NCBI RefSeq assembly: GCF_013359935.1
Contig: NZ_JABMCB010000201.1
Coordinates: 1 to 64,000, forward strand
DNA length: 64,000 nucleotides
Reading direction: 5' to 3'
DNA from: Paenibacillus xylanilyticus
GTDB taxonomy: Bacteria > Bacillota > Bacilli > Paenibacillales > Paenibacillaceae
The notes beneath the pieces are model-generated. The model was not told where the DNA came from, ran no database searches, and saw only the letters and a list, made by a program, of their open reading frames with translations. The number at the start of each line of letters is the position of its first letter. The first letter of the stretch is position 1. The position numbers and the translations under genes are program-made. Shown here piece by piece: positions 56,243 through 64,000 of the stretch.

Positions 56243-56477
56243 TCTATATCAATTGAACTAACTATTTACACAGAAACGGAGAGGACAGAAAAAACCTGAA
56301 AAAGCGAAGCGGTCGCCTAAAAGCTTTCTGAAAGAAAGCTGCATCGGAAGCATAAGCTATCACCGGATTTTCCCCTTATGAAGAGGGAATCAAAAAAATC
56401 TGGGGATAACAGTGATTGGAAGGTTATTCTGTCATCGGAGTGTCCGTGTAAATCATCTTTAGTTCAACTGATATAGA
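56243..56477 (+). repeat. Structured repeat element, copy 2, with terminal inverted repeats
   Basis: The ends carry a 19-bp inverted repeat with one mismatch (TCTATATCAATTGAACTAA at 56243-56261; complement at 56459-56477). Partial matching continues inwards, and GACAGAAAAAACCT (about 56283-56296) pairs with AGGTTATTCTGTC (56421-56433). The core hairpin at about 56358-56408 has the same stacked stems as copy 1 (TATC-CC with GGGGATA, GATTTT with AAAATC, then the CCCTT/AGAGGG stem). An additional AGCTTTCT/AAGAAAGCT hairpin, absent from copy 1, lies at about 56322-56340. It carries no open frame. It could be a MITE-like element or a structured RNA. Confidence 0.75.
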
Positions 56478-56606
56478 TTCATCTTAACAGAAAAATAATG
56501 CGTGAAAAGGGTAAGTCGTTGGAGTGATTAGAACATCGTCATGTACCCTAGCTGGTGCTAAGGTAGTAGTATCAACCCGATGGGGGAGAATGGGGGGCAA
56601 GCTTGA

Positions 56607-57482
56607 ATGAGAATTATTCGATTTCTGGACGGACAAGAGAAGTGGCTGGCAGCCGTTACGGATGATGAGAAGGCCTATCGTTTGCCACAGGCGGATTTTA
56701 TGACTCTGATCTATCAAGCTAGGGAGCAGGGAATTTCTCCCGTTCAACTGGTTGAAAGCGCTTTTAAACCGTTAAACGAACTGACCGATGATTGGACTTC
56801 ATTGCATCTGATCACGCCAGTGGAAGCTCCGGAAGTATGGGCGGCGGGTGTGACTTATCAGCGGAGCCGGGAAGCGCGAAACTATGAAGCTACGGATGGA
56901 AAGCTGGATGCGGAGACCTTTTACGATAAGGTCTATGATGCAGAGAGACCGGAGATCTTTTTTAAATCCACAGCAGCCCGGACCGTCGGACCGAATGAGG
57001 CTGTCACGCTGCGCAGTGACTCCAGTTGGCAGATCCCGGAGCCTGAGCTGGGATTGGTGCTTGACGCTGATGGCAGCATTGTGGGCTATATCGTTGGCAA
57101 TGACATGAGCTGCCGCGATATCGAAGGGGAAAACCCGCTGTATCTGCCGCAAGCAAAAATATGGCGCAATTCCTGCTCCATAGGTCCGGCCATTCGTCTA
57201 GCGGAAACGGTGCAGAATCCTTATGAATTCAGTATCGTCTGTCAGATCTATCGCGATGGAGAAATGGTTGTTAAGAGTGAAGCGAGTACGAGTGAATTAA
57301 ACCGGAAGCTGGATGAGCTGGTCTCTTTTCTGGCGAGGGACAACGATCTGTTCGACGGCACGGTACTTTTGACAGGCACAAGCATCGTACCACCCAATGA
57401 GTTTACGCTTGAACCTGGGGACCGTATTGAAATATCCGTTAGTAATATCGGGACACTGATCAATCCTGTCATATCAAACTAG
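56607..57482 (+). CDS. FAH-family 2-keto-3-deoxy-pentonate dehydratase
   Basis: Fumarylacetoacetate-hydrolase-fold enzyme, 291 aa, cytosolic. Likely role: dehydration of 2-keto-3-deoxy-xylonate or -arabinonate to 2-oxoglutarate semialdehyde, the middle step of the Weimberg pathway. Visible are WAAGVTYQRSREAR near 77-90, IFFKSTAARTVGP, the metal-ligand region PEPELGLVLDADG near 150, and GNDMSCRDIEGENPLYLPQAK. Length equals that of archaeal KDA dehydratases as I remember them. The next two genes encode the following and preceding pathway steps, which strongly supports this assignment over a tyrosine-degradation role. Confidence 0.83.
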   Translation: MRIIRFLDGQEKWLAAVTDDEKAYRLPQADFMTLIYQAREQGISPVQLVESAFKPLNELTDDWTSLHLITPVEAPEVWAAGVTYQRSREARNYEATDGKLDAETFYDKVYDAERPEIFFKSTAARTVGPNEAVTLRSDSSWQIPEPELGLVLDADGSIVGYIVGNDMSCRDIEGENPLYLPQAKIWRNSCSIGPAIRLAETVQNPYEFSIVCQIYRDGEMVVKSEASTSELNRKLDELVSFLARDNDLFDGTVLLTGTSIVPPNEFTLEPGDRIEISVSNIGTLINPVISN

Positions 57483-57503
57483 TATATAAGGAGGATGAAT
57501 GCT

Positions 57504-58970
57504 ATGACCGCATTTCAGGTAGAGCAGACATACAGAAATTATATAAACGGGGAATGGGTGCAGGCTGTGTCCGGAGAAACCGAACCCAGCATAAATCCGG
57601 CGAATCGGAATGAGGTCGTTGGGTATGTACAAGACTCCGGCGTAGAGGATCTGAACCGAGCTGTTGCAGCTGCGAAGGCAGCAGCGAGGGATTGGCGGAG
57701 GTTAACCGGTGCGGAGCGCGGTAACTATCTATTTCAGGCGGCGAACGTGCTGGAACGCCGGGCAGCTGAGGTTGCGGAGGCGATGACAAGGGAAATGGGC
57801 AAAACACTTCCTGAAGCCAAAGGAGAGACGATGCGCGGAGTTGCGATCTTAAGGTACTATGCCGGTGAAGGAATGCGAAAAACCGGTGATGTCATTCCTT
57901 CGACCGACAGCGAAGCGCTGATGTTTACAACCCGTGTGCCGCTAGGCGTCGTGGGCGTTATTGCTCCGTGGAACTTCCCTGTAGCGATTCCCATTTGGAA
58001 GACGGCCCCGGCCCTGATTTATGGCAATACGGTTGTATTAAAGCCCGCACAGGAGACCGCAGTCACTGCGGCTAAAATAATGGAATGCTTTGAGGAGGCG
58101 GGCATTCCGGCTGGCGTTCTCAATCTGGTATGCGGGAGAGGCTCAGTGATCGGTTCTGCACTTGCTGAGCATCCGGATGTGGGTGGAATTACATTCACAG
58201 GTTCCAATGAAGTGGGCAAGCGGGTCGGCGCCGCAGCCCTGGGACGAGGGGCCAAGTATCAACTTGAAATGGGCGGGAAAAACCCGATCATCATTGCGGC
58301 AGATGCTGACTTGGATTTGGCTGTCGAGGCCACGATCAGCGGTGGCTTGAAATCGACGGGCCAAAAATGCACGGCTACCAGCAAGGTCATTATTGAACGA
58401 AAAGTATATGAAGCCTTTAAAGAAAAGCTCCTCTCGCAAATCCAGGAGATTCGACTGGGTGACGGCATGTCTTCCGGAAGCTGGATGGGTCCATGTGCGA
58501 ACGAAGGACAGCTCAAGACCGTACTGAGCTATATACAAAAAGGACAGGATGAAGGAGCCGTTCTGCTGGCTGGCGGAAAAAGGGCCGATGGTCCAGGGCT
58601 TGAAGAGGGATTTTATGTTCAGCCGACCGTATTTGAAGGGGTCGAATCGCATATGTCCATCGCCCGGGAAGAAATTTTCGGTCCAGTGCTTGCCTTGATT
58701 GCGGTGGATTCCCTCGAAGAAGCTATAGAGGCCGCTAATGATAGTGATTATGGCTTGAGCGCTTCCATCTATACACAAAATGTCGGAGCCATGCTTTCTT
58801 TCATCCGGGATATGGATGCAGGATTGGTACGGATTAATGCGGAAACGGCCGGCGTAGAGCTGCAGGCTCCGTTCGGTGGAATGAAGATGTCAAGCTCGCA
58901 TTCCAGGGAACAGGGGCAAGCGGCTATCGAGTTTTTTACAGCGATCAAAACAGTCTTTGTGAAGTCATAA
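57504..58970 (+). CDS. 2-Oxoglutarate semialdehyde dehydrogenase (ALDH family)
   Basis: NAD(P)-dependent aldehyde dehydrogenase, 488 aa. Cofactor-site motif [18 protein letters not shown] near 155, catalytic Glu in LEMGGKNP near 256, catalytic Cys in GQKCTATS near 290, and [11 protein letters not shown] near 390. In context it would oxidise 2-oxoglutarate semialdehyde to 2-oxoglutarate, the last step of non-phosphorylative pentose oxidation. AAGGAGG is 9 nt before ATG 57504; ATG 57495 abuts it. Family membership is certain; substrate is inferred from the operon. Confidence 0.87.
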   Translation: MTAFQVEQTYRNYINGEWVQAVSGETEPSINPANRNEVVGYVQDSGVEDLNRAVAAAKAAARDWRRLTGAERGNYLFQAANVLERRAAEVAEAMTREMGKTLPEAKGETMRGVAILRYYAGEGMRKTGDVIPSTDSEALMFTTRVPLGVVGVIAPWNFPVAIPIWKTAPALIYGNTVVLKPAQETAVTAAKIMECFEEAGIPAGVLNLVCGRGSVIGSALAEHPDVGGITFTGSNEVGKRVGAAALGRGAKYQLEMGGKNPIIIAADADLDLAVEATISGGLKSTGQKCTATSKVIIERKVYEAFKEKLLSQIQEIRLGDGMSSGSWMGPCANEGQLKTVLSYIQKGQDEGAVLLAGGKRADGPGLEEGFYVQPTVFEGVESHMSIAREEIFGPVLALIAVDSLEEAIEAANDSDYGLSASIYTQNVGAMLSFIRDMDAGLVRINAETAGVELQAPFGGMKMSSSHSREQGQAAIEFFTAIKTVFVKS

Positions 58971-58986
58971 ACGGTGGGAGGGTCTC

Positions 58987-60963
58987 ATGTACGAACAGAT
59001 TATGGCGATTATGGGGGAGAAAGAGTCCGACTGCTTTGATATCATGGCACAAGCTCCAGGGGCAGCAGGACGTCTGCCTTTAACCGATGATTTGCTGCGA
59101 AATGCTCCAAGCGGCGACTTGTTCGGCATGTCCCAGAATGTTGGAATGGGCTGGAAGCCCGGAGAATTGAACGGTAAACAGTTTCTGATCTTAAGTACGC
59201 AGGGCGGTATCCGCAATGAGGATGGCAGTCCCGCAGCTCTCGGTTACCATACGGGCCACTGGGAGGTCGGCTTGCTGATGAAAGCTGCTGCAGAAGAACT
59301 ATCGAGCCGCGGAGGGATTCCGTTTGCCGGATATGTCAGCGACCCTTGTGACGGCAGGTCACAGGGAACGACCGGCATGTTCGACTCGCTCCCGTACCGG
59401 AATGATGCCGCTCTGGTGTTTCGCAGACTGATTCGCTCGCTGCCAACACGTAAAGGCGTGATCGGCGTCGCAACGTGTGACAAAGGTCTGCCAGCGATGA
59501 TGCTCGCGCTTGCGGGCATGCCGCAGCTGCCAGGCGTGATCGTACCCGGTGGCGTCACACTTCCGCCTGTCGATGGAGAGGATGCTGGTAAAATTCAGAC
59601 CATCGGGGCACGGTATGTCAGCGGTGAACTCTCTTTGGAAATGGCGTCGGAGTTAGGATGCCGTGCTTGTGCAACACCGGGGGGAGGATGTCAGTTTCTG
59701 GGTACTGCGGCAACAGCCCAGGTTGTAGCAGAGGCAATGGGGATGACGGTACCGCATGCAGCGCTTGCACCTTCCGGGCAGCCTATCTGGTTCGAAATGG
59801 CACGCCAATCCGCACGCGCACTGATCAACATGGAGTCCCAGGGGATGAGAATGGCGGATATTGTTACAGATGCGTCGGTTCGCAATGCCATGACCGTTCA
59901 TGCCGCTTTCGGCGGATCGACCAATCTGCTTCTTCACATACCGGCTATTGCCCATGCAGCGGGTTTAACCGTGCCCACGGTACAGGACTGGATACAGGTC
60001 AACAAGAATGTTCCGAGACTGGTTAGTGCCCTGCCGAACGGACCAATCTTCCACCCCACCATTCGGGTTTTTCAGGCCGGAGGTGTCCCCGAGGTCATGC
60101 TCCACCTCAGACAGCTTGGCCTGCTGGATGAGTCTGTACCTACAGTGACAGGTACGTCATTGGGCGAGGTGCTGGATTGGTGGGAATCGTCGGAACGCCG
60201 TCATCTCATGCGCAAGCAATTGAAAGAGAAGGACGGCATTGATCCGGACAGTGTCATCATGAGTATAGAACACTCGCAGCGTCTTGGGATTTCCTCGACC
60301 GTGACATTTCCAACCGGGAATATCGCTCCCGAAGGCTCTGTCATCAAATCGACATCCATTGACCCAACTGTGCTGGATGAGCAAGGCGTGTATCGTCATC
60401 GTGGCCGGGCCAAGGTGTTTACAACCGAACGTGAGGCGATCCATGCGATTAAGACGGGCGGTGTTCTGGCTGGCGACGTTGTGGTACTGCTCGGGCGTGG
60501 ACCCTCAGGAACAGGGATGGAGGAAACGTACCAGCTTACGTCTGCGCTCAAGCATTTGCCTTTTGGAAAATATGTTTCGCTCATCACCGATGCCCGATTC
60601 TCCGGTGTGTCCACCGGAGCTTGTATTGGCCATGTTGGCCCCGAAGCACTGGCAGGCGGGCCGATCGGCAAGCTGCGAAACGGAGATTTGATTGATATTG
60701 TCGTGGATCGGGGCACGCTGGAGGGCAGCGTAAACTTTGTTGGAGAAGGGGAGACGGAGGTTTCGCCGGAGGTAGGAGCTCTCATCCTGGCACAAAGGAC
60801 CTTTCATCCGGATATGCGGCCTGATGAAGCGCTGCCGGATGATACCAGACTGTGGGCTGCGCTGCAATCGGTCAGCGGTGGTACGTGGAGAGGAAATGTG
60901 TACGATGTAGACCGGATCATAACCGCCCTGGAAGCCGGCAAAAAAACACTGGGATGGTCATGA
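58987..60963 (+). CDS. YjhG/YagF-type pentonate dehydratase (IlvD/Edd family)
   Basis: Iron-sulfur aldonate dehydratase, 658 aa, close in length to E. coli YjhG/YagF (about 655), which dehydrate D-xylonate. Candidate cluster and active-site motifs: [22 protein letters not shown] near 119-140, [13 protein letters not shown] near 160, [21 protein letters not shown] near 224, and [20 protein letters not shown] near 535. It would convert pentonate to 2-keto-3-deoxy-pentonate, the substrate of the first gene's product. GGGAGGG before ATG, 16 nt after the dehydrogenase gene. Confidence 0.88.
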   Translation: MYEQIMAIMGEKESDCFDIMAQAPGAAGRLPLTDDLLRNAPSGDLFGMSQNVGMGWKPGELNGKQFLILSTQGGIRNEDGSPAALGYHTGHWEVGLLMKAAAEELSSRGGIPFAGYVSDPCDGRSQGTTGMFDSLPYRNDAALVFRRLIRSLPTRKGVIGVATCDKGLPAMMLALAGMPQLPGVIVPGGVTLPPVDGEDAGKIQTIGARYVSGELSLEMASELGCRACATPGGGCQFLGTAATAQVVAEAMGMTVPHAALAPSGQPIWFEMARQSARALINMESQGMRMADIVTDASVRNAMTVHAAFGGSTNLLLHIPAIAHAAGLTVPTVQDWIQVNKNVPRLVSALPNGPIFHPTIRVFQAGGVPEVMLHLRQLGLLDESVPTVTGTSLGEVLDWWESSERRHLMRKQLKEKDGIDPDSVIMSIEHSQRLGISSTVTFPTGNIAPEGSVIKSTSIDPTVLDEQGVYRHRGRAKVFTTEREAIHAIKTGGVLAGDVVVLLGRGPSGTGMEETYQLTSALKHLPFGKYVSLITDARFSGVSTGACIGHVGPEALAGGPIGKLRNGDLIDIVVDRGTLEGSVNFVGEGETEVSPEVGALILAQRTFHPDMRPDEALPDDTRLWAALQSVSGGTWRGNVYDVDRIITALEAGKKTLGWS

Positions 60964-61018
60964 AATCTTATCTTCTGTTGTACTTGCCATTATTTTCATA
61001 CCGGAGGTTGCTACTATA

Positions 61019-62638
61019 ATGAATATGATCACCAACCCCATTCTTCGCGGCTTTCATCCCGATCCGTCCATATGCAGGGCGGGGGAAGATTATTATATCG
61101 CTACGTCCACCTTCGAATGGTTCCCGGGTGTACGGATTCACCATTCCCGGGATCTGGTTCATTGGCGACCGATATCTTCTCCGCTAACCCGCATCACACA
61201 GGTGAACATGGAAGGAAACATTAACTCCGGAGGCGTATGGGCTCCCTGTCTTAGCTACGACAACGGCATGTTCTACCTGATTTACACCGATGTCAAAAGC
61301 CGGGTAGGCGCTTTTAAAGATACCCACAATTACCTTGTGACAGCCACGGATATCGAAGGCCCTTGGTCTGAGCCGGTGTATCTGAACAGCAGCGGCTTTG
61401 ATCCTTCCCTGTTTCATGATGACGACGGACGGAAGTGGCTGGTCAATATGATTTGGGATCACCGTAAGGGTAAAAATCGGTTTTCAGGCATCGTTCTCCA
61501 GGAATATTCCGTCCGGGAACAAAAGTTGGTTGGGCCTGCTGTTAATATATTTAAGGGAACAGAATTAGGACTGACGGAAGCACCGCATCTGTATAAGCAT
61601 AATGATTATTATTATTTAATAACGGCTGAAGGGGGAACCGGTTATGAGCATGCGGTTACAGCAGCACGTTCCCGTACGCTACAAGGCCCTTATGAGGTCG
61701 ATCCTTCCAATCCGATTCTCACGTCATACGGAAGGCCCGATTTAGATCTGCAAAAGGCCGGTCATGGCAGTCTCGTCGAAACGCACACTGGAGAGTGGTA
61801 TATGGCCCATCTGGTTGGCCGGCCCGTGAATCAAAAGTTTTGCATACTAGGACGTGAGACTGCTCTTCAGCTGTGCACTTGGAGCGAGGACGGCTGGTTG
61901 AGGCTTGCGACCGGTGACCGGTATCCTGAGGTCCAGGTGCCTGCACCGAAGATCAAGGCACATCCATTTGAACCAGCAGCGGAAATGGACCACTTCGATC
62001 AATTCGAGCTCCGGAACGATTGGAATACACTTCGTATACCACCGGATCCGACCTGGCTCAGCCTGACGGAACGTCCCGGTTACTTGCGCTTACGCGGAAT
62101 GGAGTCCATGAGCTCGACGCACAGGCAAAGCATGGTCGCCCGGAGACTGCAGGCTTTTGAGTGTGAAGCCGAAACCTGTCTGGAATTTGCGCCGGACCAT
62201 CCACAGCAAATGGCCGGACTGATTCTGTACTACGATACCAAAGACTATCTCTATTTACGGGTAACTTTTCATGAAGTGAAGGGACTGTGCTTGGGCATTA
62301 TTCAGTCCAGGTACGGGATATATGACGAACTAATGGAGGATATCCCGTTAGAATCAGTGAACCGGATCCGGTTAAAGGTTGTGTTTAAGTACGATCATGC
62401 CTGCTTTTTCTATGCGCCAAATGATGACCAGTCCTGGTATCCAGCAGGCGGGTGGTTTGATATCACGCACCTGTCAGATGAATCTCCGGAATATATCCGA
62501 TTTACAGGAACCTATATTGGTCTTTGTGTGCAGGATCTTGGTGGGACCCGGAAGCACGCGATTTTGATTACTTTGTATATAAAGAAGGGAACAGCCGAAC
62601 GGTCTACACCGATACGGATATGCTCCCCTCATAATTGA
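61019..62638 (+). CDS. GH43 beta-xylosidase with frameshifted C-terminus
   Basis: Cytosolic GH43 exo-enzyme of the XynB type, 539 aa as read. Propeller motifs: NPILRGFHPDPSICR (base Asp near 15), SGFDPSLFHDDDG (Asp near 127), LTEAPHLYK (acid Glu near 188). The C-terminal beta-sandwich begins about 325. The end is odd: after LGGTRKHA the frame reads ILITLYIKKG, while the next frame encodes DFDYFVYKEG, the conserved family ending. A single missing G after position 62560 explains this; restoring it gives a stop at 62632-62634. About 25 terminal residues are therefore altered, either by a real mutation or a sequence error. It would release xylose or arabinose for the upstream oxidation genes. Confidence 0.85.
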   Translation: MNMITNPILRGFHPDPSICRAGEDYYIATSTFEWFPGVRIHHSRDLVHWRPISSPLTRITQVNMEGNINSGGVWAPCLSYDNGMFYLIYTDVKSRVGAFKDTHNYLVTATDIEGPWSEPVYLNSSGFDPSLFHDDDGRKWLVNMIWDHRKGKNRFSGIVLQEYSVREQKLVGPAVNIFKGTELGLTEAPHLYKHNDYYYLITAEGGTGYEHAVTAARSRTLQGPYEVDPSNPILTSYGRPDLDLQKAGHGSLVETHTGEWYMAHLVGRPVNQKFCILGRETALQLCTWSEDGWLRLATGDRYPEVQVPAPKIKAHPFEPAAEMDHFDQFELRNDWNTLRIPPDPTWLSLTERPGYLRLRGMESMSSTHRQSMVARRLQAFECEAETCLEFAPDHPQQMAGLILYYDTKDYLYLRVTFHEVKGLCLGIIQSRYGIYDELMEDIPLESVNRIRLKVVFKYDHACFFYAPNDDQSWYPAGGWFDITHLSDESPEYIRFTGTYIGLCVQDLGGTRKHAILITLYIKKGTAERSTPIRICSPHN

Positions 62639-62654
62639 AACCCAAACAAATAAA

Positions 62655-62692
62655 GAGGCGGCCTCCCTATGAAGGGAGCCGCCTTGTTGTTG
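62655..62692 (+). terminator. Terminator after beta-xylosidase gene
   Basis: Arms AGGCGGC-TCCCT and AGGGA-GCCGCCT with one bulged C, then a T-rich but interrupted tail. The rest of the 62639-62953 gap is AT-rich and without other features seen. Confidence 0.7.
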
Positions 62693-62953
62693 CTTTCACT
62701 CTTATATGAATTCAGACATATCCCTTTCACCTGTTTAGGGCATTGGAATTTCCAGACAGAAGGACATTCTCACACGATTACGGAAAACACGGAAATGTTT
62801 TGGTTTTTTCAATGAAAAATTGTGACAAATATCACTGAAAACTTATAAATAATGTGATTGTCCCTACCGATAACACTATAGTTGATATTCGAAATGAATC
62901 GAAATTCGCTTCAATATTAACTCAATCACATAGGGAAATGGGTGGCTCAACAC

Positions 62954-64000
62954 ATGCGGAGCATGAGCATCGGTACCAAAATAAGTTTGATTGTTATCAG
63001 CATATTTATCGTATTTTCCACAGCAGTAGCGTTAAGTGTCATTCTGGAAATGAGGCAGGGGATTACGACATTTGCCACGGAAAAGGCGAAGCGGGATTTG
63101 GAGATGGCGAATCAAATCATTACATACAAACACCCCGGCGACTGGGCCATCAGGGATGGACAGCTCTACAAAGGAGACACATCCATGGAAGGCAACTTCG
63201 ATCTGGTGGACGAGATTGGCGAGGCATCAGGAGATACGGTCACCATTTTTCGTGGCGAAGAGCGCGTGGCAACCAACGTGATGATGGATGGAGAACGTGC
63301 TGTCGGAACAAAAGTATCGGAACAGGTCGCCCAGACCGTTTTACAGCAGGGTGAAAAATTTTACGGGGAAGCCGTTGTAGTCGGCCAGAACTACCAAACG
63401 GCCTATCAACCGATCAAGGATGCATCCGGGGAAATCATCGGGATCCTCTATGTAGGGGCATCCCAATCGCTGATCGATGTCATTATCTCCTCATTTTTCA
63501 AAACCTTCTCGATTGTAGTCCTGCTGGCGATGGCGGTGGCCATTATAGCGGTTATCCTGTATGTCCGCCGGGTGAAATTAAGAATTGAACGAGTGTCCAT
63601 GGCGATTAAACGTGCGGGCACAGGTGACTTTACTCAGCCGATTGTCGACAACGTCAAGGATGAGATCGGCATGCTTGGCGCTGGATACAACGAGATGAGA
63701 AGCAGCTTGAAGACCATTATTCAGGGTGGCCTTCAGGCTGCAGAGAAGGCTGAGCATTCGACTGGACTTCTCTTGACCATTGCGGAACAGACGGCACGGG
63801 AATCAGAACAGATTGCCTCGTCAGTGGAACAGGTCGCCAGAGGAGCAGAGAGCCAGACGATCAGTACCGGAGAAAATCTGCAAGCCATGGAGGAGGTGGC
63901 GATCGGAGTACAGCGGATGGCAGACAGGGCCTCCAGCATCTCTGAATCAGCCCTGTATTCCCGCAGGCAGGCAGAAACCGGAGGTGAAGCGGTGCAGCTG
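62954..64000 (+). CDS. Methyl-accepting chemotaxis protein, truncated by window end
   Basis: At least 349 residues of a membrane chemoreceptor; no stop is reached in the window. N-terminal transmembrane helix (about 5-30; KISLIVISIFIVFSTAVAL), an extracellular single-Cache domain (about 35-170; GNFDLVDEIGEASGDTVTIFRG, YQPIKDASGEIIGILYVG), a second transmembrane helix (about 180-205), HAMP (about 206-260; GTGDFTQPIVDNVKDEIGMLG) and the start of the cytoplasmic coiled-coil signalling domain (QTARESEQIASSVEQVARGAESQ). ATG 62954 is chosen; GTG 62942 is an alternative. It would couple an extracellular ligand, perhaps a sugar or organic acid, to the CheA pathway. Confidence 0.85.
   Translation, partial: MRSMSIGTKISLIVISIFIVFSTAVALSVILEMRQGITTFATEKAKRDLEMANQIITYKHPGDWAIRDGQLYKGDTSMEGNFDLVDEIGEASGDTVTIFRGEERVATNVMMDGERAVGTKVSEQVAQTVLQQGEKFYGEAVVVGQNYQTAYQPIKDASGEIIGILYVGASQSLIDVIISSFFKTFSIVVLLAMAVAIIAVILYVRRVKLRIERVSMAIKRAGTGDFTQPIVDNVKDEIGMLGAGYNEMRSSLKTIIQGGLQAAEKAEHSTGLLLTIAEQTARESEQIASSVEQVARGAESQTISTGENLQAMEEVAIGVQRMADRASSISESALYSRRQAETGGEAVQL

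Noticed and set aside
62854-63354. 166-codon open frame overlapping the chemotaxis receptor start
   Set aside because: The other frame from 62954 encodes a clear transmembrane-Cache-HAMP receptor; this frame has no domain features.

Overview
The window looks like a chromosomal segment of a spore-forming, plant-polysaccharide-degrading Gram-positive bacterium, most likely Paenibacillus or a close relative. The clues are a cotB/cotH spore-coat pair, strong AGGAGG-type ribosome binding sites with frequent TTG/GTG starts, YesM/YesN-type two-component genes next to LplB/LplC/LipO-type importers, many AraC-type regulators, secreted GH43/PL11 enzymes and CcpA-type cre sites. I found no rRNA, tRNA, CRISPR array, prophage or IS transposase.

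Layout. 0.1-2.2 kb: divergent cotB and cotH. 2.4-9.1 kb: histidine kinase, AraC-type response regulator and a sugar importer (two permeases, lipoprotein). 9.4-13 kb: heterodimeric ABC exporter. 13-21.3 kb: a locus apparently controlled by a LacI-family protein, with a secreted DUF4832-type protein diverging from a Gfo/Idh oxidoreductase and a sugar importer, then lacI. Five copies of TTGC(C/G)GCAA sit only in the two regulatory regions. 21.4-25.6 kb: AraC regulator diverging from a CBM9-like protein, sugar isomerase/epimerase and second Gfo/Idh gene. 25.6-31.1 kb: cytosolic nucleotidase-type metallophosphatase diverging from phnD-phnC-phnE-phnE. 31.3-34.1 kb: large secreted multidomain protein. 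34.8-37.2 kb: rhamnogalacturonan lyase (PL11). 37.4-40.8 kb: histidine phosphatase, AraC regulator and GH4 alpha-galactosidase. 41.2-43.6 kb: polar amino acid importer. 43.6-49.2 kb: coiled-coil lipoprotein, secreted arabinanase with an inserted ricin-type lectin domain, and a secreted CotH-like protein with a stalk domain. 49.6-55.2 kb: sugar importer, AraC regulator and intracellular GH43. 55.3-62.6 kb: AraC regulator diverging from a Weimberg-type pentose oxidation operon (FAH-family dehydratase, semialdehyde dehydrogenase, IlvD/Edd-type dehydratase) and a GH43 beta-xylosidase with a disrupted C-terminus. 62.95 kb to the end: methyl-accepting chemotaxis protein cut by the window edge.

How the genes work together. 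Secreted enzymes (PL11, arabinanase, DUF4832 protein) would cut pectin side chains and related glycans. Importers with dedicated regulators would take up oligosaccharides. Cytosolic GH4, GH43, Gfo/Idh and isomerase enzymes would break them down, with pentonates draining to 2-oxoglutarate. cre-like sites before several operons point to carbon catabolite control.

The observations I rate highest are: (1) two copies of a structured repeat, at about 34.4 and 56.3 kb, whose arms differ in sequence but still pair, one of them flanked by long terminal inverted repeats; (2) a symmetrical regulatory region at 15.3-15.7 kb in which each of two divergent promoters lies between two identical operators; (3) a one-base frameshift at 62560 that removes a conserved GH43 C-terminus; (4) a lectin domain inserted into an arabinanase propeller; (5) hairpins directly after the binding-protein gene in all three importer operons that begin with that gene. 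All functional calls come from reading the sequence and recalled family knowledge; no database search was run.
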